A stretch of 61,399 bases of DNA, taken from assembly GCA_900557365.1 (NCBI GenBank), contig UPXR01000005.1, positions 1 to 61,399 of the forward strand, given 5' to 3'. This document shows positions 26,493 to 34,352 of the stretch, in pieces (the first letter of the stretch is position 1; each line of letters starts with the position of its first letter). Source of the DNA: an uncultured Dialister sp. (GTDB lineage Bacteria; Bacillota_C; Negativicutes; Veillonellales; Dialisteraceae). Under the pieces are notes generated by a model. The model was not told where the DNA came from. It saw only the letters and a program-made list of their open reading frames with translations, and searched no databases. Position numbers and translations under genes: made by a program.

Positions 26493-27287
26493 TTATTTCC
26501 CTGCCATTTCATCGGACTTTGCCAGACAGGCTTTCACGCCGTCCATAAGAGCCGCCCTGATTCCCTTCTGCTCCATCGCATGGATTCCTGCGATGGTGGT
26601 GCCTCCGGGACTGGTCACCTGATCGCGGAGCTCTGCAGGATGCTTTCCCGTTTCCAGGACCATCTTGGCCGCTCCGTACAGGGTCTGCGCCGCCGCCTCT
26701 ATAGCCAGCTTCCGCGGAAGCCCGATCAGGACGCCTGCATCAGCCAGTGCGTCGATGATGACAAAAGCATATCCCGGACCGGCTCCGGAAAGAGCCCCCA
26801 GCTCATCGAGCTGTCTCTCCGTCACAACGGCTTCTCTGCCGAGCGCCCGGAAAATAGTTTCTGCTTCTTCCGCAAAATCTGCAGATGCGCAGGAACCGGG
26901 AGCAATGGCAGCCATTCCCTCACTCACTGCAGCGGGGGTATTCGGCATGACCCGAATGACCTCCGTTCCGGCCGGAAGACTGCCTTCCAGATCCGCCAGA
27001 GTCACCGCCGCCGCAATGGACAGCACCCGCCGCGGCTGCAGCGGACTGATTTCCTTCAGCACGGAAGGAATGATATTCGGCTTTACGGCCAGAATGACCA
27101 TGGATGCTTCCGCTATATCCTGTTCCGATGCGGTCTGCACACCGTACCGCGCTGCCTTCTCCGCCCCGGCTTCCGGGGAATGTTCCTTCAGGAAGACCTC
27201 TTCCTTCTTCCAGACGCCTGCTTTCAGGCAGCCGGAAAGGATAGCGCCTCCCATGGCACCGCAGCCGATCAATACGATTTTCTTCAT
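26493..27287 (-). CDS. proC: Pyrroline-5-carboxylate reductase
   Basis: ProC makes proline from pyrroline-5-carboxylate with NAD(P)H. The 264-residue product begins MKKIVLIGCGAMGGAILSG (Rossmann GxGxxG), has AVKPN, VIRVMPNTPAAV and the C-terminal signature region LSGAGPGYAFVIIDALADAGV and QVTSPGGTTIAGI. The ATG at 27287 overlaps the stop of the second sepF; a longer form adds six residues. Its presence inside the division cluster in place of ylmG is seen in several Firmicutes. Confidence 0.97.
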   Translation of the reverse strand: MKKIVLIGCGAMGGAILSGCLKAGVWKKEEVFLKEHSPEAGAEKAARYGVQTASEQDIAEASMVILAVKPNIIPSVLKEISPLQPRRVLSIAAAVTLADLEGSLPAGTEVIRVMPNTPAAVSEGMAAIAPGSCASADFAEEAETIFRALGREAVVTERQLDELGALSGAGPGYAFVIIDALADAGVLIGLPRKLAIEAAAQTLYGAAKMVLETGKHPAELRDQVTSPGGTTIAGIHAMEQKGIRAALMDGVKACLAKSDEMAGK

Positions 27288-27706
27288 ATTCCCGGTCCTT
27301 TCCAAAGAGGGATTCCCGATACGGGAATGAGGCGGTCCTCATCGATTTCCACCGCAGACGGCGCCACGATGAGTACATTATCATTCAGCAGACGGATGCT
27401 TCCGTGAGCCAGATACACCGCACCGCTCATGAAGTCCACAAAGCGGCTGGCTGTTTCATCGTCTACATTGTCCCCCAATACTACCAGCACCACGAGCCCC
27501 TTGGCCAGGGCATCGATGCCGTTCCGCGCATCGCCGTAAGAGGTAGGCGTCATGATGACAACCTCCAGAGGATGAGCGCTTCTTGCGGGCACCGCGCCAG
27601 GCCCGGGAATTGCGCTGTTCTCCTCTGCCTCGGGCTCCTCATAATCGTCTTCCGATTCCTCAAACCGGACTTTCATCCATTTCAGGAAATTCGAAAAGGC
27701 AGACAT
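27284..27706 (-). CDS. SepF-family division protein, second copy
   Basis: A 140-residue SepF-like protein. The short amphipathic N-terminus MSAFSNFLKWMKVRF can bind membrane, an acidic linker follows, and the core (about 47-130) has VVIMTPTSYGDARNGIDALAKGLVVLVVLGDNVDDETASRFVDFMSGAVYLAHG. SepF anchors FtsZ to the membrane and shapes the septum. It lies directly after another sepF (4-nt gap) and is clearly diverged from it. The core lacks the usual C-terminal extension. Confidence 0.9.
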   Translation of the reverse strand: MSAFSNFLKWMKVRFEESEDDYEEPEAEENSAIPGPGAVPARSAHPLEVVIMTPTSYGDARNGIDALAKGLVVLVVLGDNVDDETASRFVDFMSGAVYLAHGSIRLLNDNVLIVAPSAVEIDEDRLIPVSGIPLWKGPGI

Positions 27707-27709
27707 TCC

Positions 27710-28216
27710 TTACCGACCGATCGGCCCCTGGGGAGCCTGCGCATTCCAGGAGGGAGCTGCCGGAGCCTGCTGGGCATCGCCCTGATAGGCAGCGGCAAAG
27801 TTCTCTCTTGATACGCTCATATTATTCGGCGCGCAGAGATAAATGCTTTCGGAAATCGGATCAATCCGTCCGTCCAGTGCATACATGATGCCCTGTACAA
27901 AATCAACGATGCGCTGTGCTTCATCCGCATCGGTCTTTTCCATGTTCATAACTACCGGACGCTGTGCCTTCAGATGATCGCCGATCTTTTCCGCATCCTT
28001 AAACGTCTTCGGATTCACGACAACCATGGTATACGGCTTTGCCATCTGACGGGGAGCCGCCATATGCCCGATATTCCGGGAGACAGATGCCTTCGGAGGA
28101 ACGGCAGCTGCAGGATTGACCGCCGGCTGCTGTTCTTCTTCCATTTCCTCGTCTCTTACTTCTTCCTCTTCATCACGATCTACAAACTGTTCCTTGAACT
28201 TGTCCAGTAAGCTCAT
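27710..28216 (-). CDS. sepF: SepF cell division protein, first copy
   Basis: A 168-residue SepF with the classic N-terminus MSLLDKFKEQF, an acidic then Pro/Ala-rich linker and the core (about 60-145) with YTMVVVNPKTFKDAEKIGDHLKAQRPVVMNMEKTDADEAQRIVDFVQGIMYALDG. A low-complexity Ala/Pro/Gln tail follows. It is closer to canonical SepF than its downstream neighbour. It follows yggS by 12 nt, as ylmE-ylmF in Bacillus. Confidence 0.95.
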   Translation of the reverse strand: MSLLDKFKEQFVDRDEEEEVRDEEMEEEQQPAVNPAAAVPPKASVSRNIGHMAAPRQMAKPYTMVVVNPKTFKDAEKIGDHLKAQRPVVMNMEKTDADEAQRIVDFVQGIMYALDGRIDPISESIYLCAPNNMSVSRENFAAAYQGDAQQAPAAPSWNAQAPQGPIGR

Positions 28217-28228
28217 CTTTTTCTCCTC

Positions 28229-28918
28229 TCAACGATAGATTCGGGGTCCGAATATAGCTGTCCCTACACGGACCATCGTCGCCCCTTCTTCAATAGCCTG
28301 CTCAAAATCATGGGTCATCCCCATTGATAAAATATCAATCTGACCCTGCGGATATTTTGATTTCATGATTTCCCACATTTCATGGGCCCTGCGGAAAACA
28401 GGTCTGGTCATTTCCGGATCCTCATAGGCCGGGGCCATGCACATGAGCCCCCGCACCCGGACGGAAGAACATTTCTCCGTTTCCCCGATGATGTCTGCCA
28501 GGGATTCCGGAGGCAGTCCCGTCTTGGATTCTTCCCCGGAAATATTGAATTCCAGAAGAATATCCTGTACTTTTCCGATTTCTCCCGCCCTTTTGCTGAT
28601 TTCCCGGAGAATTTCCGGAGAATCCACGGACTGGATCAAATCGGCCATAGCAACCGCTTTCTTGACTTTATTTTTTTGCAAATGGCCCTGCAGGTTCCAT
28701 ACAGCCGGAAGAGTCAGTTCTTTATACTTTTCTTCCATTTCCTGCACGCGGTTCTCGCCCACCTCTTTTACACCGAGACGAAGCACTTCTTCCATGTCCG
28801 CCAGGGGATGGAATTTTGTGACCGCCACTAAAGTGACTTTCTGGTGATACGGAGATTTTTCCGCTGCCTTTCGTATGCGTTCCTGCACCTCTGCCAAACG
28901 CTCCTGAATGTCCGACAT
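28229..28918 (-). CDS. yggS: YggS-family PLP homeostasis protein
   Basis: A 229-residue PLP-binding barrel without known enzyme activity, which keeps vitamin B6 and amino-acid pools balanced. The PLP lysine is in VTLVAVTKFHP, and EVGENRVQE, NLQGHLQKNK, SVDS and SMGMTHDFEQAI are all present. The ATG at 28918 gives the family length. It is the first gene of the sepF-proC-ylmH cluster. Confidence 0.95.
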   Translation of the reverse strand: MSDIQERLAEVQERIRKAAEKSPYHQKVTLVAVTKFHPLADMEEVLRLGVKEVGENRVQEMEEKYKELTLPAVWNLQGHLQKNKVKKAVAMADLIQSVDSPEILREISKRAGEIGKVQDILLEFNISGEESKTGLPPESLADIIGETEKCSSVRVRGLMCMAPAYEDPEMTRPVFRRAHEMWEIMKSKYPQGQIDILSMGMTHDFEQAIEEGATMVRVGTAIFGPRIYR

Positions 28919-28974
28919 AGCACGCCTTCCCTGCAAAATATTCGGTCTACCCGTTTCGGGATATTCCTTTAAGT

Positions 28975-28983
28975 ATTATAGCA
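28975..28983 (-). promoter_or_regulatory. Extended -10 element for the yggS-sepF operon
   Basis: On the minus strand TGCTATAAT, about 60 nt before the yggS start. The -35 box is weak (A/T-rich). Confidence 0.5.
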
Positions 28984-28984
28984 C

Positions 28985-29314
28985 ACCGAAGTCATGAAAT
29001 AATAGATAAAATCCCCGGAAATTCCCCCTCGCCGAAAATTATCTCTCCGTTCTTTTCTCCGTCCCTGTGCTGTTTTTCCGCGTCTTTCTCCGGCCTGCCG
29101 GAGAGGAAAAGAACCCCGCCGCAGAACCGAACGGAAAAGGCCGTTTTCTCCCGGACCGGCGGCGGGAAGGAGCCTGCTTTTTCCCCGAAAAAACAAATCC
29201 TCCCCTGCCGAAAAAAATTGACCTGCCCTCTCCTGCTGCACATCCGGACTCTGCGGAAACGCAAAAGAAGCAGAGTGGCGCCCATGCCTCCCTGCTCCCT
29301 GCGGAACCGTTTCC
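28985..29314. other. Intergenic region without a recognised gene
   Basis: About 330 nt of C- and A-rich sequence between the second lipoprotein gene and yggS. I see a short hairpin CTCCGG/CCGGAG near 29090-29105 and no credible coding frame. No clear terminator for the lipoprotein operon is visible. Confidence 0.5.
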
Positions 29315-30304
29315 TTATACCATTTTTGCCTTCTTTGCAATGTCCTCGGGAATCCTGATGCCCAGGATTTCCGCATCCTGTTTATTGATGACGGTCGTGA
29401 ACTCCTTCTGGTGCTGAATCGGTGCCGACTCCGGCTTCACTTTTCCGTCCAGGATATCTGCGGCCAGCTCACCGGTCTGGAGACCCAGCGTATAGTAATC
29501 CACGGAAAGCGATGCCAAAGCGCCGTCCTTGGCCATAATATCCGCGCCGACAATAACGGGAATCTTATTCGCATCGGTCACCTTCACCAGTGTGGGGACC
29601 GCCGATGCTACGGTGTTGTCCGTCGGAACATAGATGAAATCCACCTTTCCGACCAGGGATTCTGCTGCCTGCTGGATGTCATTCACACTGTGAATTGTCC
29701 GCTCTTCCACGGCCAGACCGTGCGTGCTGCAGTAATCCTTCATGATATTGGCCTGAATTTCACTGTTTGCTTCGCTGGAGCAGTAAATGAGACCGATCGT
29801 CTTTGCCTGCGGCACCAGCGCCAGTCCCAGCTCCATCTGCCGGTCAATGGGCGTCAGATTGGATACACCGGTCACATTGCCGCCCGGCTTTTCATTGCTC
29901 TCTGCCAGCTTGGACGAAACATAATCGGTAATGGCTGTTCCTACAATGGGCACATCCTTGATTTCATTGGCTGCCGCCTGTGCCGCCGGTGTTGTAATGG
30001 CACAGATCAGATCCAGTTTTCCTCCCTTGAACTGGGAAACGATGGTCTTCAGATTTGCCTGATCGCCCTGGGCATTTTCCTGATCAAACTCAACTTTGCT
30101 TTCATCGTAGCCCCGTTTCTTCAGTCCGTCTACAAATCCCCGGTTGGCCTCATCCAGAGAACCATGCTGCATGATCTGCACGACCCCGATTTTCAGCTTT
30201 CCTCCCTCACCGCTGCTCTTCCCGCTGTCTCCTCCGCATCCGGCCCCCAGAAAAACAATGCCTGCCAATGCTGCTGCCAAAACTGCTTTCATTCTTCTCT
30301 TCAT
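29315..30304 (-). CDS. ABC transporter substrate-binding lipoprotein (PF04392-like), copy 2
   Basis: A 329-residue lipoprotein of the ABC_sub_bind family (COG2984-like). The signal peptide ends in LGAGC with Cys23, followed by a Gly/Ser linker. The body starts KLKIGVVQIMQHGSLDEANRGF and ends VINKQDAEILGIRIPEDI. Members of this family serve uptake of aromatic amino acids such as tryptophan (TrpX) in Gram-positives. It is nearly identical along its whole length to the gene 52 nt upstream. No permease or ATPase gene is next to it. It is second in a T-box-controlled unit. Confidence 0.92.
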   Translation of the reverse strand: MKRRMKAVLAAALAGIVFLGAGCGGDSGKSSGEGGKLKIGVVQIMQHGSLDEANRGFVDGLKKRGYDESKVEFDQENAQGDQANLKTIVSQFKGGKLDLICAITTPAAQAAANEIKDVPIVGTAITDYVSSKLAESNEKPGGNVTGVSNLTPIDRQMELGLALVPQAKTIGLIYCSSEANSEIQANIMKDYCSTHGLAVEERTIHSVNDIQQAAESLVGKVDFIYVPTDNTVASAVPTLVKVTDANKIPVIVGADIMAKDGALASLSVDYYTLGLQTGELAADILDGKVKPESAPIQHQKEFTTVINKQDAEILGIRIPEDIAKKAKMV

Positions 30305-30356
30305 CCCGATTTCCTCCTATCCTGTTATCCTTCTCTTCCGGCTGATGTTCTTCCGA

Positions 30357-31346
30357 TCAGACCATCTGGGCATTCTTTGCGATTTCGTCAGGGATCTTGA
30401 TGCCCAGAATCTCCGCATCCTGCTTATTGATGACGATCGTAAATTCCTTCTGGTGCTGAATCGGTGCGGATTCCGGCTTCACTTTGCCGTCCAGAATATC
30501 TGCTGCGAGCTCGCCTGTCTGGAGACCCAGCTTGTAATAGTCCACGGAAAGGGCTGCCAGAGCGCCGTCCTTCGCCATGAGGTCTGCGCCGACGATAACG
30601 GGGATCTTATTCGCATCGGTCACCTTCATCAGCGTCGGAATGGAAGAAGCAAGGGTATTGTCGGTGGGAACATAAATGAAATCCACTTTCCCCACCAGAG
30701 ATTCTGCAACCTGCTGAATATCATTGACATTATTGACGGTTCTTTCCTCTACCGCCAGACCGTGCTTGCTGCAGTAGTCCTTCATCATGTTCGCCTGGAT
30801 TTCGCTGTTCACTTCACTGGAGCAGTAAATGAGGCCGATCGTCTTTGCCTGCGGTACCAGTGCCAGGCCCATTTCCATCTGGTTTTCCATGGGCGCCAGA
30901 TCGGAAACGCCGGTCAGGTTGCCGCCCGGTTTCTCATTGTTCTGCACCAGTTTGGCCGATACATAATCCGTAATGGCCGTTCCCACAATCGGTACATCCC
31001 GGATTTCATTGGCTGCTGCCTGTGCCGCCGGTGTGGCAATGGCGCAGATCAGATTCATTTTTTCTCCCTTGAAGCGGGAAATAATGGTTTTCAGGTTCGA
31101 CTGATCGCCCTGGGCGTTTTCCTGATCGAACTCGACTTTGCTTTCATCGTAGCCCCGCTTTTTCAGTCCGTCCACAAATCCCCGGTTGGCCTCATCCAGA
31201 GACCCGTGCTGGACAATCTGTACGACACCGATCTTCAGCTTGCCGTCTGCGCCTCCGCTCTTTCCGCTGTCTCCTCCGCATCCGGCTCCCAGGAAAACAA
31301 GACCTGCCATGGCTGCTGCCAAAACTGCTTTCATCTTTCTGTTCAT
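30357..31346 (-). CDS. ABC transporter substrate-binding lipoprotein (PF04392-like), copy 1
   Basis: A 329-residue paralogue of the following gene, same length and the same lipobox Cys23 (FLGAGCGGDS). Differences are scattered substitutions (for example VQNNEKPGGNLTGVSDLAP against AESNEKPGGNVTGVSNLTP), so this is a recent tandem duplication with some drift. The ATG at 31346 directly precedes the signal peptide; longer readings run into the leader RNA. It is the first gene after the T-box leader, whose predicted specifier suggests response to an aromatic amino acid. The cognate membrane components must be encoded elsewhere. Confidence 0.92.
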   Translation of the reverse strand: MNRKMKAVLAAAMAGLVFLGAGCGGDSGKSGGADGKLKIGVVQIVQHGSLDEANRGFVDGLKKRGYDESKVEFDQENAQGDQSNLKTIISRFKGEKMNLICAIATPAAQAAANEIRDVPIVGTAITDYVSAKLVQNNEKPGGNLTGVSDLAPMENQMEMGLALVPQAKTIGLIYCSSEVNSEIQANMMKDYCSKHGLAVEERTVNNVNDIQQVAESLVGKVDFIYVPTDNTLASSIPTLMKVTDANKIPVIVGADLMAKDGALAALSVDYYKLGLQTGELAADILDGKVKPESAPIQHQKEFTIVINKQDAEILGIKIPDEIAKNAQMV

Positions 31347-31384
31347 TCTTCTTCCTCCCATGCTGTTCTTCTCTCCGATTCCCA

Positions 31385-31417
31385 TAAAAAATGCCCCCTG
31401 CCGAAAAGGCAAGGGGC
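31385..31417 (-). terminator. Second T-box terminator
   Basis: On the minus strand GCCCCTTGCC, TTTT, GGCAGGGGGC, then ATTTTTTATG. It follows the second T-box sequence. Confidence 0.85.
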
Positions 31418-31462
31418 GACGGGACACATCGCGGTACCACCCTATTTATCCGAAAAAAATAC

Positions 31463-31503
31463 AAAAAGGCGGTACCGCAAGGGACGAATTCCGCGGTACC
31501 ACC
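31463..31503 (-). terminator. First T-box terminator
   Basis: On the minus strand GGTGGTACCGC pairs with GCGGTACCGCC and is followed by TTTTTG. Its 5' arm overlaps the first T-box sequence, as expected for mutually exclusive folds. Confidence 0.8.
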
Positions 31504-31697
31504 CTCATTGAATCTTTATCAGATTATCTCAAGACCCTGTAACGTCGGTCAGCCCGTCCGGAACTACTTTGTTCACTCCGGCTGCTCGGGAAGGAACTTC
31601 CCCCGGCTCTGCATTTCGGCTTACACCGACCGCCGATTCTCTGAACTGCCGATTACTGAGGTACTTTTTCCGTCATTGCTTTTATTGGATTACGTCC

Positions 31698-31727
31698 ATT
31701 TTAATCCACAGGGAATTTCTCTGTCAA
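31698..31727 (-). promoter_or_regulatory. Promoter for the T-box operon
   Basis: On the minus strand TTGACA (31722-31727), 18 nt, then TAAAAT (31698-31703). Transcription would start near 31691, at the foot of the T-box Stem I. Confidence 0.8.
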
Positions 31728-31752
31728 GTCCTCTTTCCGCAGAAGACCGTAC

Positions 31753-31795
31753 AAAAAGGCCGGAATCCCCGGAATTCTGTTTCCGGACATTCCGG
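31753..31795 (-). terminator. Terminator after truA
   Basis: CCGGAATCCCCGGAA and TTCCGGACATTCCGG pair with a small internal mismatch. On the minus strand CCTTTTTG follows. Confidence 0.85.
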
Positions 31796-31830
31796 GTATC
31801 TCGCCTCTTTTGCCGAAGTCCCGGGCTCTT

Positions 31831-32628
31831 TTACAGACTCCACGGAATATAAGGCCCATGGATCGTTTCTTCTATACTTTCTTTCGTAACAGGAGAAAAG
31901 TATACCTTCAGGAGACAAAGTCCCTCTGCCGGTGCAGTCATGCCGAGCAGTTTTCTGTCTCTGGCTTCCAGGATTTCCTCCAGTCTTTCCCGGCTCATGG
32001 CGCCGCTTCCCACATCCGCCAGGGCGCCGGCAATATTCCGCACCATATGATACAGGAAACCTTCCCCGGTGACGAAGATCCGCACCAGACTGCCCTCCTT
32101 TTCCACCCGGACTTCATGGATTTTCCGCACCGGGTCGGAAGGGACGGAATTGCTGCCCCGGAAGGAGGTAAAATCGTGTGTTCCTTCCAGAACACGGGCT
32201 GCCTCTCTCATCTTCTCCAGATCCAGCTTTTTCCCGAGCCGCCAGATATACCGTTTCAGAAAAGGCGACGTTTCCCGGCTCTCCGTCATCAGATACGCAT
32301 AGGTCTTCCCGAAATTTCTCCGCCGCACAGAGAAATCTTCTTCGGTCTCGGTGCTCCGCACCACCCGGATATTATAGGGAAGCCTGGCATTCATCGCGTA
32401 AATAAACCGGTCTCCGGGGATGGTCGAATCGGTATAGAATGTGCATTCCTGCCCGAAGGCATGCACCCCCGCATCGGTACGGGCCACAAAATACACAGTC
32501 GTCCTGCTGCCGGTGAGTTCCTCAATGCAGTTTTCCAGAACCTCCTGAACCGTCAGCCGGTTTTCCTGCTTCTGAAAACCGCCGTAGTCCGTTCCCTCAT
32601 AGGAAACGGTAAACCAGATATTGCGCAT
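31831..32628 (-). CDS. truA: tRNA pseudouridine(38-40) synthase TruA
   Basis: TruA modifies U38-U40 of tRNA anticodon arms. The 265-residue protein has the start MRNIWFTVSYEGTDYGGFQ, the catalytic Asp in VARTDAGVHAFGQ (about 48-60) and FLYHMVRNIAGALADVGSG. Length is normal. It is placed after ecfT as in Bacillus; a terminator between them means at least part of its transcription relies on read-through or a weak own start. Confidence 0.97.
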   Translation of the reverse strand: MRNIWFTVSYEGTDYGGFQKQENRLTVQEVLENCIEELTGSRTTVYFVARTDAGVHAFGQECTFYTDSTIPGDRFIYAMNARLPYNIRVVRSTETEEDFSVRRRNFGKTYAYLMTESRETSPFLKRYIWRLGKKLDLEKMREAARVLEGTHDFTSFRGSNSVPSDPVRKIHEVRVEKEGSLVRIFVTGEGFLYHMVRNIAGALADVGSGAMSRERLEEILEARDRKLLGMTAPAEGLCLLKVYFSPVTKESIEETIHGPYIPWSL

Positions 32629-32655
32629 AAAAATTTCCTTACAGAATAAATGATG

Positions 32656-32680
32656 AAAAAGCTGCGGCCAATGCCGCAGC
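32656..32680 (-). terminator. Terminator between ecfT and truA
   Basis: GCTGCGGC and GCCGCAGC pair around CAAT. On the minus strand TTTTTC follows, 4 nt after the ecfT stop. Confidence 0.8.
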
Positions 32681-32683
32681 TTC

Positions 32684-33487
32684 TTACTTAAACCAAATGT
32701 ACAGAGCGGTCAGAATCACCGTTACAGACAGGGTAGCGCCGAATGCCGCCGCATCACTCCCTGTGTATGCCAGCTGACGCATCTTCGTCCGGCCTTCTCC
32801 GCCCCGGTAGCACCGGGCTTCCATAGCCGTTGCCAGATCGTCTGCCCGGCGGAAAGCAGAGATGAAAAGCGGCACCAGAAGCGGCACCATATTTTTCGCC
32901 TTCTGCCAGAAATTTCCGTTTACGAAATCCGCACCTCTTGACGCCTGCGCTTTCATGATCCGGTCCGTTTCTTCCAGCAAAGTAGGAATGAAGCGGAGTG
33001 CAATGGTCATCATCATGGCCAGTTCATGAGCAGGTACGCCGAAACGGTGGAAGGGCATGAGAAGGGCCTCAATGCCGTCCGTCAGGACAATCGGACTCGT
33101 TGTATAAGTCAGAAGAGAAGAAAAAGCAATGAGAAATACCAGGCGCAGGGTCATCAGCAGCCCCTGCGTGATCCCTTCCCTGCTGATATGAATGAATCCC
33201 CACGAAAAAATTTCCGTTCCCGGCGTGGTAAAGATATGGATCAGCATGGTAAAGACCAGAATCACCCAGAGCGGTTTAATGGCCTTGCCGATGAATTTCA
33301 GGGGAACCCCGGAATTTCCGATGGCGAGAAGGGTAAAAACAGTCACCGCCCCGTAGGAAACAGGGTTATTGGCCAGAAAGATCGCCACGATGAAAATCAT
33401 GGTGCAGAGAATCTTCGTCCGCGGGTCCAGCCGATGCAGGAAGGAATTCCCCGGGTAATACTGCCCCAATGTAATATCACTGAGCAT
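32684..33487 (-). CDS. ecfT: ECF transporter transmembrane subunit EcfT
   Basis: EcfT is the scaffold that couples substrate-binding S components to the two ATPases for vitamin and metal uptake. The 267-residue protein has FLHRLDPRTKILCTMIFIV near the start, five or six membrane helices and the two coupling motifs with Ala-Arg-Gly: MKAQASRGADF and ATAMEARCYRG. The start overlaps ecfA2 by 11 nt. No S component is in the window. Confidence 0.96.
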   Translation of the reverse strand: MLSDITLGQYYPGNSFLHRLDPRTKILCTMIFIVAIFLANNPVSYGAVTVFTLLAIGNSGVPLKFIGKAIKPLWVILVFTMLIHIFTTPGTEIFSWGFIHISREGITQGLLMTLRLVFLIAFSSLLTYTTSPIVLTDGIEALLMPFHRFGVPAHELAMMMTIALRFIPTLLEETDRIMKAQASRGADFVNGNFWQKAKNMVPLLVPLFISAFRRADDLATAMEARCYRGGEGRTKMRQLAYTGSDAAAFGATLSVTVILTALYIWFK

Positions 33488-34352
33488 GATGATTCCTCCC
33501 CTCCTCATACAGCTTTGCCATACGGCGGACTGCTTCCTCCACAGTCCTTGCATCTTCCGGAACGGGGATTCCCTTTCCCTTCAAAGCAAGAAGGGTCTGT
33601 GTCAGCGGCGGCACATCCACCCCGCATTCCAGAAGTTCCGCTCTGTGATGAAGGAAAATATCCATGGGATCGCCGTCCAGAATGAGATGTCCCTTGTCCA
33701 TCACGAGCATACGAGTAGCCAGCCGCGCAATATCATCCATGTTGTGAGAAACAAGAATAACGGAAAAAACACCTTTTTTAAACCAGCTGTACACCCGGGA
33801 AAAGATTTCCCGCCGCCCGATCGGGTCCAGTCCTGCCGAGGGTTCATCCAGTACAAGGAAATCAGGATGCATGGCAATCACTCCTGCAATGGCCACGCGG
33901 CGCTGCTGTCCGCCGGACAGGCGAAAAGGCGAACGGCCTGCAAATTTTTCATAATCCAGACCGGTAAATTTCATGGCGCTCCTTACCCGCTCTTCCGTTT
34001 CCTCCGCACTGTATCCCATATTCGTCGGTCCGAAGGCAATATCCTTTGCTACGGTTTCCTCAAACAGCTGGTGCTCCGGATACTGGAAAACCATGCCTAC
34101 GGAATGGCGCTTTGCCAGTGCTTCCTTCGACTTGCCTGCCAGATCCACCCCGTCGATGGTTACTTTTCCCTCCGTAGGATGAATCAGCCCGTTCAGATGC
34201 TGGATCAGTGTGGATTTCCCGCTTCCCGTATGACCAACCACACCGATAAACTCTCCTTCCGATATCGTAAGATTGATATCGGACAGAGCCTTTTTTTCAA
34301 AAGGAGAACCCTTACTGTATACGTAGCTTACATTTTCGACACATATGGCCAT
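33477..34352 (-). CDS. ecfA2: ECF transporter ATP-binding subunit EcfA2
   Basis: A 291-residue ABC ATPase: Walker A GHTGSGKST, Q-loop VFQYPEHQLFE, signature RLSGGQQRR, Walker B LVLDEPSAGLD and the switch His in LVSHNMDD. It works with EcfA1 as a heterodimer. The ATG at 34352 (MAICVENVSYVYS) overlaps ecfA1 by 25 nt. A longer in-frame reading adds eleven unconserved residues. Confidence 0.96.
   Translation of the reverse strand: MAICVENVSYVYSKGSPFEKKALSDINLTISEGEFIGVVGHTGSGKSTLIQHLNGLIHPTEGKVTIDGVDLAGKSKEALAKRHSVGMVFQYPEHQLFEETVAKDIAFGPTNMGYSAEETEERVRSAMKFTGLDYEKFAGRSPFRLSGGQQRRVAIAGVIAMHPDFLVLDEPSAGLDPIGRREIFSRVYSWFKKGVFSVILVSHNMDDIARLATRMLVMDKGHLILDGDPMDIFLHHRAELLECGVDVPPLTQTLLALKGKGIPVPEDARTVEEAVRRMAKLYEEGRNHHAQ

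Larger units (their letters stand above)
31385..31691 (-). promoter_or_regulatory. T-box leader RNA with two antiterminator/terminator modules
   Basis: Reading the minus strand, a Stem I-like part (about 31691-31530) has the conserved distal-loop sequence CGGTGTAAGCCG and a specifier region GAAGTTCC followed by CCGAG. By alignment with known leaders the specifier is probably TTC (Phe, 31594-31596), with GTT (Val) one base off as the alternative. Then the T-box AGGGTGGTACCGCG (31492-31505) occurs with a terminator, and a second identical T-box (31430-31443) with another terminator. The leader ends about 40 nt before the first lipoprotein gene. T-boxes sense uncharged tRNA and allow read-through when the amino acid is scarce. 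Confidence 0.9.
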
